Source of the DNA: Bin5 sp009843665
GTDB taxonomy: Bacteria; Chloroflexota; Anaerolineae; Caldilineales; Caldilineaceae
Direction of reading: 5' to 3'
Assembly: GCA_965220285.1 (NCBI GenBank)
Contig: OZ244818.1
Location: 496,001-560,000 of the forward strand
Length of the DNA stretch: 64,000 nucleotides
Below the pieces are notes generated by a model. The model ran no database searches. It had not been told where the DNA came from and worked only from the letters and a program-made list of their open reading frames with translations. Below are positions 17,790 to 26,509 of this stretch, piece after piece. Position numbers and translations under genes: made by a program. The stretch's first letter is position 1; each line of letters opens with the position of its first letter.

Positions 17790-18048
17790 TGGCGCAGGTT
17801 CCTGTGCTGGCTGTTTTGGCTAAAGTAAGTGGGAAGGATGTGCGTCGCGGCAGCCCATGGCGCCTGCATTGCCGGGCGTATTTCCCTGGAGAAGCCGGCG
17901 GGACTCGGCGGTTTTGTAAAAAAGTATACCCCGCGCAGAAAAAACATTCAAACGGTCACTGCTCGGGCAGTCCAGTTCAGATTCGTGGAGACAGTTGTCC
18001 TCAAATGGGTTGCAGGCACTTCCAGCAGAAGCACAGAATGCCCTTGTC

Positions 18049-18057
18049 ATTATACCA
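18049..18057 (-). promoter_or_regulatory. Extended -10 promoter candidate for the Ldh operon
   Basis: On the minus strand the sequence reads TGGTATAAT, a perfect TATAAT box with the upstream TG of an extended -10 promoter. No good -35 box is seen at the right distance, as is common for this class. It points toward the gene starting at 17789, leaving a leader of about 250 bases. Confidence 0.4.
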
Positions 18058-18408
18058 TCCCTTGGTAACCACCTGTTTCCGTATGTGAGTGAAAAGAAGG
18101 GCATATGCATCCTACCGGGAGGGAGCCTTCAGGAGATAGTCAGTTTTCCGTGCGGCGCAAGACCGCCAGGCCGTGTCGCGGATGGCCGTGACAAGGTCTT
18201 GCTGATGCAGTTTGTTTCGAATGAGCTTGTACGAGAGTTCACGAGCGTTTACGAGTGTTTGCGGGTTGTCTGGACTGCAGTTCATGCAGTTTGTGTGATG
18301 GGCTGTGATTTGAGCTTGGCTGGCGCCGGGGTTCTCGTACCATTGTCGGCGCGGGTTGTGCGAGAGTTGTACGAACCTATACATCGCGGGTCGTGTTTTG
18401 GCGGGAAT

Positions 18409-18435
18409 ATAGCGGAAATAGCGGAAATGGCGGAA
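18409..18435. repeat. Short tandem repeat, 9-base unit x3
   Basis: Three head-to-tail units, ATAGCGGAA, ATAGCGGAA and ATGGCGGAA. The unit is a multiple of three, so it creates false repeated peptides in overlapping frames. No function is apparent. Confidence 0.7.
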
Positions 18436-18980
18436 AAGTTGGGTAGAAGCGGGTATAATTTTTTCGCGGTCCTTGTTGTCGTTACGCTTTTGCATCAGTT
18501 TTTCCGATTCCGGAGTCAGTTCCCGGTTCCGGCAACCTCTCAACGAGTCTCAATTTCGACAGACTCATGCCGGTTTGCTGGCGAAGGGGGGCAGTGCGTC
18601 GGGTCTGGAATGGTTATGTCGGGTTAGGTCGGGTCAGAGCGGGCAGTTTTCCTATTTTGGACTTTGGCGCCTGAATTCGTACACGTTTCCTGGCTGTCTT
18701 TGCTGAGTAATTGGTTAACAGGCTTTCGGGCGTCTATAGCCTCCCAAGGACTCTCATGCGCCTTCAGCTTCCCTGCCAGCGGGAGTCATGGGATCTGAAT
18801 GACGAAACGCGCTCAGCAATGACTATTGTCTTGTCGGTACAAGGTTATTATATCACTGATTTTGGTGCATTTGCCTTGGAATTTCCGTGTTCGGTCCACA
18901 ATTTGGATGGAAACAGTATGGCAGGTGGAATGCATGGCAACGGCTGCTGAAATGGTCTGCGGGCTTTGAAGAGGGCGAAG

Positions 18981-19204
18981 GGCAGGCCTGGGCACCCACT
19001 ATGGGTGCCCCTACGGGGATTTAGTGGGACTGGCGGGACGTGGGTTGGCGGAGTTCGCTCGGTTGGGCACCTGTCCAATATCGGCACCAGGTCGGCGAGG
19101 CATGTTGTTGGCCGGGGGCGTTGCGGGGGCGGAGCCCCCGCACAAGGGAGGGCCGAATAGGCCCGACCGCCCGGAACTGCAGTAGTCAGTAGTCAGTGGT
19201 CAGT
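18981..19204. repeat. Dispersed hairpin-rich repeat, copy 1
   Basis: A stretch of about 220 bases matches 31980-32193 in the same orientation. Best conserved is the block from 19119 to 19182: a perfect hairpin at 19122-19142 (9-base arms TGCGGGGGC / GCCCCCGCA, GGA loop), then a second small hairpin (GGGCC/GGCCC arms around GAATA), then a GAACTGCAG tail that runs into repeats of AGTCAGT/GGTCAGT. This copy also begins with a perfect hairpin at 18990-19010 (GGGCACCCA / TGGGTGCCC) that copy 2 lacks. No transposase or coding frame lies inside. It looks like a non-autonomous or REP-like element sitting between genes. Confidence 0.7.
18990..19010. repeat. Perfect 9-bp inverted repeat (hairpin) in repeat copy 1
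   Basis: Arms GGGCACCCA (18990-18998) and TGGGTGCCC (19002-19010) with a three-base CTA loop. It is very stable as a stem but is not followed by a T run, so a simple terminator is unlikely. It forms the left edge of the dispersed repeat. Confidence 0.7.
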
Positions 19205-19466
19205 GAAAGCGGCGATTGATGATTGACAGGTGTGAGTTCAGGAGTGGACAGAGAAACACTCTTGCTCCTCTGGCTGTGAGTCGCTAGCGGAGAGTGGCCA
19301 GGGTGTCGTTTCAATTTCCGGAGGAGCGGACTGGCGTAGACGCTTGGCCCGGGATGGCGGCCTTTTTCGTTGGTTGGGTCGGCGATGTTATTCTTTGGGG
19401 CAGTTCGGGTTCAGGGTCCCTTTTTTGGTTTGAGAGCAGCTTTTCCCAGACAAGGAGAGTTCAGAT

Positions 19467-20771
19467 ATGGCGGAGGTTCGTGCCCAGGGCGGCGGTGTGA
19501 AGGAGAGCGCGTTTACGATGGATACGTCCAGTATCAAGTACGGGCCGGGCGTGACGCGTGAAGTCGGCTTTGACATGAAGAAGCTGGGGGCGAAACGGGT
19601 GATGGTGGTCACGGACCCGCGGCTGGCTGGGGGCGAGCCGGTGGCGGTTGCGCTGGAGGCGCTGCGGGCGGAGGGCATCGATGCGGTGCTCTATGATGAG
19701 GTTCGTGTGGAGCCGACGGATACGTCCTTTCTTCACGCCATCAGTTTTGCCCGCGACGGCAACTTCGACGGTTACGTGTCGGTGGGGGGCGGGTCGACGA
19801 TTGACACGGCGAAGGCGGCGAATCTCTATGCGACTTATCCGGCGGATTTCCTGGACTACGTCAATCCGCCGATTGGCGGGGGGATGCCCGTTCCCGGCGC
19901 GCTGCGGCCGCATGTGGCCGTGCCAACGACTGCAGGTACGGGCAGCGAGACGACCGGCGTCGCCATCTGCGATCTGACGGAGATGCACGTAAAGACCGGA
20001 ATTGCGCACAGGGCGCTGAGGCCGCAGATTGGAATACTCGATCCGCACAACACGCGGACGCTGCCGCAGATGGCTGCCGCGAGTACGGGGTTGGACGTGT
20101 TGAGCCATGCGCTGGAATCGCTGACGGCGCTGCCGTACGACGGCCGGGCGGCACCGGAGTCGCCGGAGCTGAGGCCGGCTTACCAGGGCGCCAACCCGAT
20201 CAGCGACATCTGGGCGACCAAGGCGATTGAGATGGTGGCGGCGAACATCGTGCGGGCGATCCAGGACACGGAGGATGACGAGGCGCGCAGCGCGATGCTG
20301 CTGGCGGCGGCCTACGCGGGCATCGGATTCGGCAACGCGGGCGTGCATCTGCCTCACGGGATGAGCTATCCGGTCAGCGGGATGGTGCGGGGGTACAGAC
20401 CGCCGGGATACCCGTCGGACCATCCGATCATTCCGCACGGGATGGCGGTCATTCTGAACGCGCCGGCGGTTTTCCGCTTCACGGCGCCGACGAATCCCGA
20501 AAAGCACCTTTACGCGGCGCGGTTGATGGGTGTGGACACGACGGGCGCGGCCGCGGAGGATGCGGGCGAGCTGCTTGCAGGGGCGATTATCGAGTTGATG
20601 CAGAAGACGGGCGTTCCCAACGGCCTGGGCGCGATCGGATTCACTGAGGAGGACATTCCGGCGCTGGTCGAGGGGACATTGCCGCAACACCGGGTGACGA
20701 AGCTGTCACCTCGACCGGCGGAGGCGCAGGATTTGGAGGCGCTTTTCCGGGACGCGATGAGTTACTGGTAA
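19467..20771 (+). CDS. Hydroxyacid-oxoacid transhydrogenase (iron-dependent alcohol dehydrogenase family)
   Basis: A 434-residue group III alcohol dehydrogenase most like ADHFE1/HOT. That enzyme oxidises 4-hydroxybutyrate to succinate semialdehyde while reducing 2-oxoglutarate to D-2-hydroxyglutarate, with a bound nicotinamide. HOT-type marks are ESAFTMDTSSIKYGPGVTRE at the start and GNAGVHLPHGMSYPVSG near residue 290. The cofactor site is VGGGSTIDTAKAANLYAT; metal ligands include D in STGLDVLSHALESL (H about residue 213) and the histidines in HLPHGM and IPHGMAV. AAGGAGAG lies before ATG 19467. It is convergent with a YdiJ-like gene, a family linked to 2-hydroxyglutarate oxidation. Substrate is inferred from family only. 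Confidence 0.85.
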   Translation: MAEVRAQGGGVKESAFTMDTSSIKYGPGVTREVGFDMKKLGAKRVMVVTDPRLAGGEPVAVALEALRAEGIDAVLYDEVRVEPTDTSFLHAISFARDGNFDGYVSVGGGSTIDTAKAANLYATYPADFLDYVNPPIGGGMPVPGALRPHVAVPTTAGTGSETTGVAICDLTEMHVKTGIAHRALRPQIGILDPHNTRTLPQMAAASTGLDVLSHALESLTALPYDGRAAPESPELRPAYQGANPISDIWATKAIEMVAANIVRAIQDTEDDEARSAMLLAAAYAGIGFGNAGVHLPHGMSYPVSGMVRGYRPPGYPSDHPIIPHGMAVILNAPAVFRFTAPTNPEKHLYAARLMGVDTTGAAAEDAGELLAGAIIELMQKTGVPNGLGAIGFTEEDIPALVEGTLPQHRVTKLSPRPAEAQDLEALFRDAMSYW

Positions 20772-20864
20772 TGGGACTGAACAGGCGCGCATTTGGGAAG
20801 GGCGCGCTGGCGTATGCAGACCACGTCTGACATGGAAAGCCCAGGAAGTTTGCTGATGAGGCGG

Positions 20865-23800
20865 CTACTGTTTCAGCGCCCGCTCCAGAACCTGGGCCAT
20901 GTGTAGCGGGGCGCGGCCGGCGAACTGTTCAATCTGGTCGCGGCAGCTGGTACCGCTGGCCACGAGGAGTGCGCCCGGGGGCATTTCGCGCACGGCAGGG
21001 AAGAGCCGCTCCTCGCCGATGTCCCGGCTCACTTCGAAGTGACCCATTCCATAGCCGAAGTCACCCGCCATTCCGCAACAGCCGCTGTCGATCACCTGCA
21101 CTGTGTAGCCAGCGGCACGGAGCGCGGCCACGCTGGCTTCGTTTCCTATCAGCGCTTTCTGGTGGCAGTGACCGTGGAGCCAGGCCGTTCCCGGCTCGTC
21201 GCGCCAGATTGCAGAAAAGCCCGATCCAAGACTGGTTTTGCCGTCTTCACTGCCGTTCCCGTTCGTCTCGGGAGCGGCTGTTTCGCGGGCGATGAATTCG
21301 TCGAAGGTCAGCGCGTTTTCGGCCACAGTTTGCGCGGCCTCGGGATCGGAAGCCAGGTCCAAGTATTCGTCACGCAGGGTGAGGATACAGCTGGGTTCCA
21401 GCCCGACGATGGGCAGGCCACGGCGGGCGTAGGGGGCGAGGAGGGCGACGTTTCTGTCGACCCAGCCGCGTACCTTGTTGGCCTGACCGCCGGTGATGAG
21501 GGGGCGTCCGCAGCAGGCACGTCCTTCCGCCAGACGAACCTGATAGCCAGCAGACTCCAGAACCCTTACGGCGGCCTGACCGATCTCGGGATGGTTGAAC
21601 TCGGCCCAGGTATCGTGGAAGAGAATGACCGTGGACGGACTTTTGCCGTTTGCAGCGCCAGTCCCTGCGGTCGCGGCGCGGCGGGCAAACCAGGTTGAGA
21701 GCGGCTGCCGGGTATAGGCGGGCAGGTTTCGGCGCGGGTCGACGCCGGCGCGGGCGAAAGCCGCTTTGGCGGGCGCGGACTTCATTCCCCAGTTGACGAG
21801 TGGGACCAGTGGGCGGCCGAATCGAAACAGCAGACGGTTCAGTGTGGGCAGGAGTCCCATGAGCCGGCTGAAAAGGGGCAGGCCGTTGCGGTCGTAGTAG
21901 TGGACCAGGTACTCGGCCTTGATGCGCGCCATGTCGACTGCGGAAGGGCACTCGCTCTTGCAGGCTTTGCAGCCGATGCAGAGGTCCATCACGTCGTACA
22001 TTTGCGGTGAGAAGAGCTCTTCTGGGGGAATGCGGCCGGCCATGGCGTTGCGCAGGGCATTGGCGCGGCCGCGGGTTGTGTCTTTCTCATCTTTGGTGGC
22101 GATGTAGCTGGGGCACATTGTGCCGGCGCCGAGCTTGCGGCAGACGCCGGCGCCGTTGCACATTTCGATGGCGCCGGTGTAGCCGAAGTCGCTGCTCCAG
22201 TCGAAGACGGTCTGCAGCTGAATGGTGTCGTACTCATCGCCGAAGCGGAGATTCTCAGTTGAGGGGGGTGCGTCGATGATTTTGCCGGGATTCATGCGGT
22301 TGTCGGGGTCGAAGACCTCTTTCACCTGGCGCAGGGCGCCGTAGAGTTCGGGGCCAAACAGGCGGGGATGGAGATAGCTGCGGGCGAGGCCGTCGCCGTG
22401 CTCGCCGCTCATGGCGCCGCCGTAGCTCAGGGCGAGATCACAAGCATGCTCGCCGACTATGCGAAGGGTGTCGATGCCGGTACGGTTCTTGAGGTTGAGT
22501 AGCGGGCGCACGTGCAGGCAACCGGCGGAGGCGTGGGCGTAGACGGCGATACCGGGGACGTCTTCCTGTTCGCCGCAGAAGTCGAGGATTTTCTGCAGGT
22601 ATTCGGCAAGCTTTTCCTGCGGCACGGTCGTGTCTTCGATGCCGGGGACGGGCTTGTAGTCGCCGCGGCGGCCCATGAGAATGTTGAGGCCGGCCTTACG
22701 CACATCCCACACGTCTTTCTGGCGGGTCGGATCCAGAATCTTTACGACGGTACTGCGCCAACCGCGTGAGAGCAGGAGGCGCTCAAGGCCGTCCAGTTTG
22801 GCGGAGAGCTCGCGCTCTTCAGTGCCGTAGAACTCGGTCAGGAGCACGGCCTCCGGGTCTCCGACGACGAAGTGCAGCCGTTTGGCCCACTCGGGCTGGG
22901 CGCGGGCCAGGTCCATAAGATGTTTGTCCAGCAGCTCGGAGGCGCTGGGACTGGTTTCGAGGATGTCGGGAATGGCGGCGCAGGCGTCGACGAGGCGGTC
23001 AAAGTGGACGACGGCCAGGGCGGTCATTTGCGGCTTGCGGACTAATTTGAGCTTGGCACTGGTAACTGTTGCGAGGGTGCCCTCGCTGCCGGCGATAAGC
23101 TGGCTGAGGTTGAAGCGGTCGATCTGGGAGGCGTCGCAAAATTCGGAGCGGTAGAGTTTATCGAAACCGAGTTGGGCGCGCAGGAGAGCGGCACGCTCAC
23201 TGTCGCGAGCTTCTCCATTGGTGGCTGCTTCGTCCTGGAGCAGCCCGTGCAGGAGGCGGTCGAGACCGTAGCCCGAGACACGGCGCCAGTGACGGGGCCA
23301 GCGCTCCAGAATCTGCTCAAACTGGGCGCGCACGATGCCGGGAACTTCGCGGTATATCTGCGCTTCAAGGGTGTTGCCGCGGCTGCGGATTTCCAGTTCT
23401 GTTGAGGAGACCGGGCCGAAGCGCGTTGCGGAGCCGTCGCTGAGAATGACGTCGGTCTCCAGCAGGTTGTCGGCCAGCATGCCGTAGAGGATGCTGTGGC
23501 TGCCGGTGGCGTTGTTGCCGATCGAGCCGCCGACGGAGGCGCGGTCGGCGCTGGCCGGATCGGGACCCAGCATCAGGCCGAGGGGGGCCAGTGTGCGGTT
23601 GAGTACGCCGATGGAGATGCCTGCTTGTACGGTTGCGGTGGCGGCCTCCTCGTCGACTGCCAGGATGCGGTCCATGTATTTTGTCGTGTCGAGGACCAGC
23701 CCGGGGCCCACGCACTGACCGGCGAGCGAACTACCGCCGCCGCGAGGCAGCAGCGGGACTTTGTGGCGTGCGGCGAGCTCAACGGCAGCCTGTAGGTCAT

Positions 23801-24011
23801 CGGCGGAGCGGGGGATGACAACGCCGAGGGGTTGAATCTGATATTGGCTGGCGTCGGTGCTGTAGAGCATGCGGCTGTAGCCGTCGAAGCGCACCTCGCC
23901 TTCGACAACCTGTTCCAACTCATGAACCAACTCCTGCGTCTCCTGTAAAGGTCCACGAAAGGAGGATGACGGGATGGCGGCTGGATCCTGAATCAGGGTG
24001 TGCTGCGTCAT
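20865..24011 (-). CDS. YdiJ-like FAD-linked oxidase fused to Fe-S reductase
   Basis: A 1048-residue fusion. Residues 30-560 are the PCMH-type FAD-binding and C-terminal domains of D-lactate/glycolate oxidases (LLPRGGGSSLAGQ near 90; SIGNNATGSHSILYGM; SGEHGDGLARS with the His of the active site). Then come two Fe-S motifs, CNGAGVC...CPS near 615 and CIGCKACKSECPS near 680, and a GlpC-like cysteine-rich part with EPSCILTLRDE, HCHQKA and GCCGMAGDFGYG near 980. The length and plan match E. coli YdiJ (about 1018 residues), reported as a D-2-hydroxyglutarate dehydrogenase, and related D-lactate dehydrogenases. It would oxidise a D-2-hydroxyacid and pass electrons on through the Fe-S centres. Convergent with the transhydrogenase, 93 bases apart. 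Confidence 0.88.
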   Translation of the reverse strand: MTQHTLIQDPAAIPSSSFRGPLQETQELVHELEQVVEGEVRFDGYSRMLYSTDASQYQIQPLGVVIPRSADDLQAAVELAARHKVPLLPRGGGSSLAGQCVGPGLVLDTTKYMDRILAVDEEAATATVQAGISIGVLNRTLAPLGLMLGPDPASADRASVGGSIGNNATGSHSILYGMLADNLLETDVILSDGSATRFGPVSSTELEIRSRGNTLEAQIYREVPGIVRAQFEQILERWPRHWRRVSGYGLDRLLHGLLQDEAATNGEARDSERAALLRAQLGFDKLYRSEFCDASQIDRFNLSQLIAGSEGTLATVTSAKLKLVRKPQMTALAVVHFDRLVDACAAIPDILETSPSASELLDKHLMDLARAQPEWAKRLHFVVGDPEAVLLTEFYGTEERELSAKLDGLERLLLSRGWRSTVVKILDPTRQKDVWDVRKAGLNILMGRRGDYKPVPGIEDTTVPQEKLAEYLQKILDFCGEQEDVPGIAVYAHASAGCLHVRPLLNLKNRTGIDTLRIVGEHACDLALSYGGAMSGEHGDGLARSYLHPRLFGPELYGALRQVKEVFDPDNRMNPGKIIDAPPSTENLRFGDEYDTIQLQTVFDWSSDFGYTGAIEMCNGAGVCRKLGAGTMCPSYIATKDEKDTTRGRANALRNAMAGRIPPEELFSPQMYDVMDLCIGCKACKSECPSAVDMARIKAEYLVHYYDRNGLPLFSRLMGLLPTLNRLLFRFGRPLVPLVNWGMKSAPAKAAFARAGVDPRRNLPAYTRQPLSTWFARRAATAGTGAANGKSPSTVILFHDTWAEFNHPEIGQAAVRVLESAGYQVRLAEGRACCGRPLITGGQANKVRGWVDRNVALLAPYARRGLPIVGLEPSCILTLRDEYLDLASDPEAAQTVAENALTFDEFIARETAAPETNGNGSEDGKTSLGSGFSAIWRDEPGTAWLHGHCHQKALIGNEASVAALRAAGYTVQVIDSGCCGMAGDFGYGMGHFEVSRDIGEERLFPAVREMPPGALLVASGTSCRDQIEQFAGRAPLHMAQVLERALKQ

Positions 24012-24122
24012 AGCGGCGTAATCCTATAGGTTCACGAATTCGTGCGGGATCGGGGACGCCAATGGGATTTGACGTGCTCCGATTCGAGACTCCAGCGAAA
24101 AAGGCGTGGATTGCTGTGCACT

Positions 24123-24150
24123 TTAACAGAATCCAGCTTTGCGGTATACT
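24123..24150 (+). promoter_or_regulatory. Sigma-70-type promoter candidate for the glutaredoxin gene
   Basis: TTAACA (24123-24128), a 16-base spacer and TATACT (24145-24150) each match the consensus boxes at five of six positions. Transcription would start near 24157, about 100 bases before the ATG at 24259. Confidence 0.5.
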
Positions 24151-24258
24151 CGCGTATCATTGCAGAGACGAGGCTTTGCAGATAGTCGGGTCAGGACTTG
24201 GCGCATGCCTGCGCTGCGAAGCCGCACTATGGGCTGATTCGAACAACAGGAGAGCTGA

Positions 24259-24525
24259 ATGTCCACTAGCGTAAACGGAAACGGCGCGCAGATCAAAATG
24301 TACACGACCAGCTGGTGCCCGGATTGCTGGCGGGCAAAGTCGGTGATGCGGGGAAACAGTGTCGAGTTCGAGGAGATCGACATCGAGAGCGATGAAGAGG
24401 CCAGGGAGCTGGTGCAGAAACTGAACAAAGGCAACATGTCTGTGCCTACGATCGTCTTTCCGGACGGCGACGTGCTGACCGAGCCCTCGACGACGGCGTT
24501 GATGGCAAAGCTCTCCAAGCTTTAG
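24259..24525 (+). CDS. Glutaredoxin-like protein (mycoredoxin type)
   Basis: An 88-residue thioredoxin-fold protein. The redox motif is CPDC (C20, C23) after MYTTSWC, the cis-proline is in MSVPTIVF, and the end of the fold is DGDVLTEPSTTALMAKL. The length and WCPDC-type site fit the short glutaredoxins used as mycoredoxins in Gram-positive-like bacteria, which reduce mixed disulfides in the cytoplasm. AGGAGAG lies eight bases before ATG 24259. It stands alone, divergent from the YdiJ-like gene upstream; the thiol partner is not known from this window. Confidence 0.88.
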   Translation: MSTSVNGNGAQIKMYTTSWCPDCWRAKSVMRGNSVEFEEIDIESDEEARELVQKLNKGNMSVPTIVFPDGDVLTEPSTTALMAKLSKL

Positions 24526-24862
24526 CGGTCCTTCTGCCGCCCGGGTGGGGGCCAACGTTTTCGGCGCTGGCCTCAACTTCCTGAGCCAGCCTCGTTCAAC
24601 AGAGTAGGGGACCGGCAAGGGTACAGTGTGAATTCGAACGCAGCGGCGACGGTTTGACCCTGCGATAAGAGATTTTTCATGGAAAGAGAAGATCCGGTCC
24701 TAAAAGTGGGGCCGTGGATAGCAGGAGATGTGCGGGAGCCTCTTGAGGACGTGAGGCCCAGCCGGTCACCGACCTAGTGCGTTCTCGCGATCCTGGCGGC
24801 CCGGAGAGGCCTACATCTCCGCCCTGCAGAAATATTGGAATTGAAAGGTCAGGTGCCCAGGC
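24526..24862. other. Intergenic region, no gene seen
   Basis: Between the glutaredoxin and the PPK2 gene. No frame with a recognisable domain, no clear promoter boxes and no stable terminator hairpin were found by eye. Confidence 0.5.
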
Positions 24863-25597
24863 ATGGAACATTCACTCCTGAGTCATGTCGACTTGAGCCA
24901 GCGGTTGAAGCGGAAAGAGTACGAACAGATCCTCGTGGAACGGCAGGAGCAGTTTTTGGCGTTGCGCCTGCAGTTGGGCGGGCAGATTGGCGGCAAGATT
25001 GGTCCGCCTCTGCTCATACTGTTTGAGGGATGGGACGCGGCCGGGAAAGGGGGCTGCATACGGCGGCTGACGGCGCCGCTGGACCCGCGCCATTTTTCGG
25101 TGCACCAGTACCAGGCGCCGACCGACCGAGAGAAACGACACCATTTTCTGTGGCGTTTCTGGCCGGCCGTTCCGGGCAGGGGGGGTATGTGCATTTTCGA
25201 CCGTACCTGGTATGGACGTGTGCTGGTGGAGCGGGTCGAGGGCTTTGCGAGTGTCCCGGACTGGCGGCGGGCGTATGAGGAGATTCGTCACTGGGAGTCG
25301 CTGCTGGTTTCGGACGGTACGATTCTGATCAAGTTTTTCCTTCACATTTCCTCGAAGGAACAGAAGAAGCGATTCGACAGCCGGGCCGTCGACCATTTGC
25401 GGCAGTGGAAACTGACCGACGAGGACTGGCGCAACCGGAAGAAACGCAAGGAGTACGAAGAGGCGATTGTGGAGATGGTGGAGAAGACGGATACGGTGAT
25501 GGCACCGTGGACGATCGTGGCCGCGGAACAGAAACGATTTGCGCGGATCAAGGTGCTGGAGACGGTGAATCAGAAAATTGAGGCCGCGTTGGGCTGA
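24863..25597 (+). CDS. Polyphosphate kinase 2 family protein
   Basis: A 244-residue PPK2-type P-loop kinase. Walker A is GWDAAGKGG (residues 56-64) and Walker B with the lid arginine is MCIFDRTWYGRV (109-120), both diagnostic of the family. Also typical are DREKRHHFLWRFW and KFFLHISSKEQKKRF. These enzymes use polyphosphate to phosphorylate nucleoside mono- or diphosphates, or the reverse. Length fits the single-domain class. A subclass (ADP, AMP or GDP use) cannot be assigned by eye. ATG 24863 is preceded by a poor ribosome site. The downstream SDR gene follows after 79 bases. Confidence 0.92.
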   Translation: MEHSLLSHVDLSQRLKRKEYEQILVERQEQFLALRLQLGGQIGGKIGPPLLILFEGWDAAGKGGCIRRLTAPLDPRHFSVHQYQAPTDREKRHHFLWRFWPAVPGRGGMCIFDRTWYGRVLVERVEGFASVPDWRRAYEEIRHWESLLVSDGTILIKFFLHISSKEQKKRFDSRAVDHLRQWKLTDEDWRNRKKRKEYEEAIVEMVEKTDTVMAPWTIVAAEQKRFARIKVLETVNQKIEAALG

Positions 25598-25676
25598 GCG
25601 GCTGCAGTAGCCGTTGGGACGTTTCCCTTCTGTTGAAGTTCGGAAGCAGACGAGTTCCTCGTTTTTGGACTGTCCA

Positions 25677-26444
25677 ATGACCCTAAAGGGGAAAGTAGCA
25701 ATTATCACGGGGGCGGCGTCCGGCATCGGGCGGGCCTGTGCACAGCGTTTTGTGGAGGAAGGGGCGACTGTGCTGGCCTGCGACATTGACGGCGGCGGGC
25801 TGGAGCAACTGGCGTCCGAACAAAGGGATAGCCGCCTTCACACTGTTCTCTGTGACGTGACGAAGAGGGCTGATGCGGAGTCGAGCGTCGGGAAGGCGCT
25901 CTCCGTTGGCGGCAGGCTGGACTGTCTCGTCAATTCCGCCGGCATCACGCCGCGTACGCTGCCGCCTGAGGCAGATTTTGAGGCGCGTTGGGATGCGGTG
26001 ATGGAGGTCAATGCCAAAGGCGTATTCCTGATGTCGTATGCGGCGTTGGAGGTGATGAGACCGGCAGGCCGGGGGTCGATTGTGAATCTTGTCTCGGTGA
26101 TGAGCATGGTTGGGTACCCGACATCGCTGCCGTTTTCGGACGGCTTTACGGCGTATCCTCACAGCAAAGGGGCGGTGGCGCAGATGACCAAGGAGATGGG
26201 GGTTCGCTTCGCGGTCGAGGGTGTGCGCGTCAATGCGGTTGCGCCCGGGTTCGTTTATTCGCCGCTCACGGAGAACGTTGTAGGGAACCCGGAAGTGCAT
26301 GCGGAGATGAAGCGGCTGCATCCGATGGGGCGAATGGGGCAGCCGGAGGAGGTGGCGGCGGTGGTGGCTTTTCTGGCGTCGGACGAGGCGTCGTTTGTAA
26401 CGGCGAGTGTTTGGCCGGTGGATGGGGGGTATACGGCGCAGTAG
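25677..26444 (+). CDS. SDR family NAD(P)-dependent oxidoreductase
   Basis: A 255-residue classical SDR. The cofactor site is ITGAASGIGRACAQRF (residues 9-24), the NxAG motif is LVNSAGITPR, the catalytic Ser is in VNLVSVMSMVG, and the YxxxK is YPHSK. The end, VDGGYTAQ, is standard. The ATG at 25677 is chosen because it opens with MTLKGKVAIITG, the normal start; an upstream TTG at 25614 would add 21 unrelated residues. The ribosome site is weak, so translation may be coupled to the PPK2 gene. Substrate unknown; it might reduce sugars or 3-oxoacids. Confidence 0.87.
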   Translation: MTLKGKVAIITGAASGIGRACAQRFVEEGATVLACDIDGGGLEQLASEQRDSRLHTVLCDVTKRADAESSVGKALSVGGRLDCLVNSAGITPRTLPPEADFEARWDAVMEVNAKGVFLMSYAALEVMRPAGRGSIVNLVSVMSMVGYPTSLPFSDGFTAYPHSKGAVAQMTKEMGVRFAVEGVRVNAVAPGFVYSPLTENVVGNPEVHAEMKRLHPMGRMGQPEEVAAVVAFLASDEASFVTASVWPVDGGYTAQ

Positions 26445-26509
26445 AATGAATGATACGCCCATGGAAACATGGGCTCAAGTCACGGCTGGCTAACTGAGAG
26501 TTGGTCCTC

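Larger units (their letters stand above)
17790..19466. other. Gene-poor 1.7-kb region
   Basis: No convincing coding frame is present. Frames of up to 210 codons exist but show no domain, have biased composition and cross simple repeats. The region holds a minus-strand extended -10 element near 18050, a 9-base tandem repeat at 18409-18435, a possible plus-strand promoter (TTGTCT-N17-TATATC, 18826-18854), a hairpin at 18990-19010 and one copy of the dispersed repeat to 19204. It separates the minus-strand catabolic run from the plus-strand transhydrogenase gene. Confidence 0.6.

Noticed and set aside
18409..18435. CRISPR-like repeat
   Set aside because: The three 9-base units are contiguous without spacers, and no cas genes are near.
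17995..18627. 210-codon plus and 143-codon minus frames in the gene-poor region
   Set aside because: No recognisable domain; both cross the 9-base tandem repeat, which produces repeated peptides by itself.
18981..19204. Insertion sequence
   Set aside because: The element has hairpins but no transposase frame and no clear terminal inverted repeats or target duplication, so it is listed only as a dispersed repeat.
19461..20690. 409-codon minus-strand frame opposite the transhydrogenase
   Set aside because: Extremely Arg-rich shadow translation, no family features.
20785..20807. GCGCGC inverted repeat between the convergent transhydrogenase and YdiJ-like genes
   Set aside because: Only six self-complementary bases and no T run; too weak to call a terminator.
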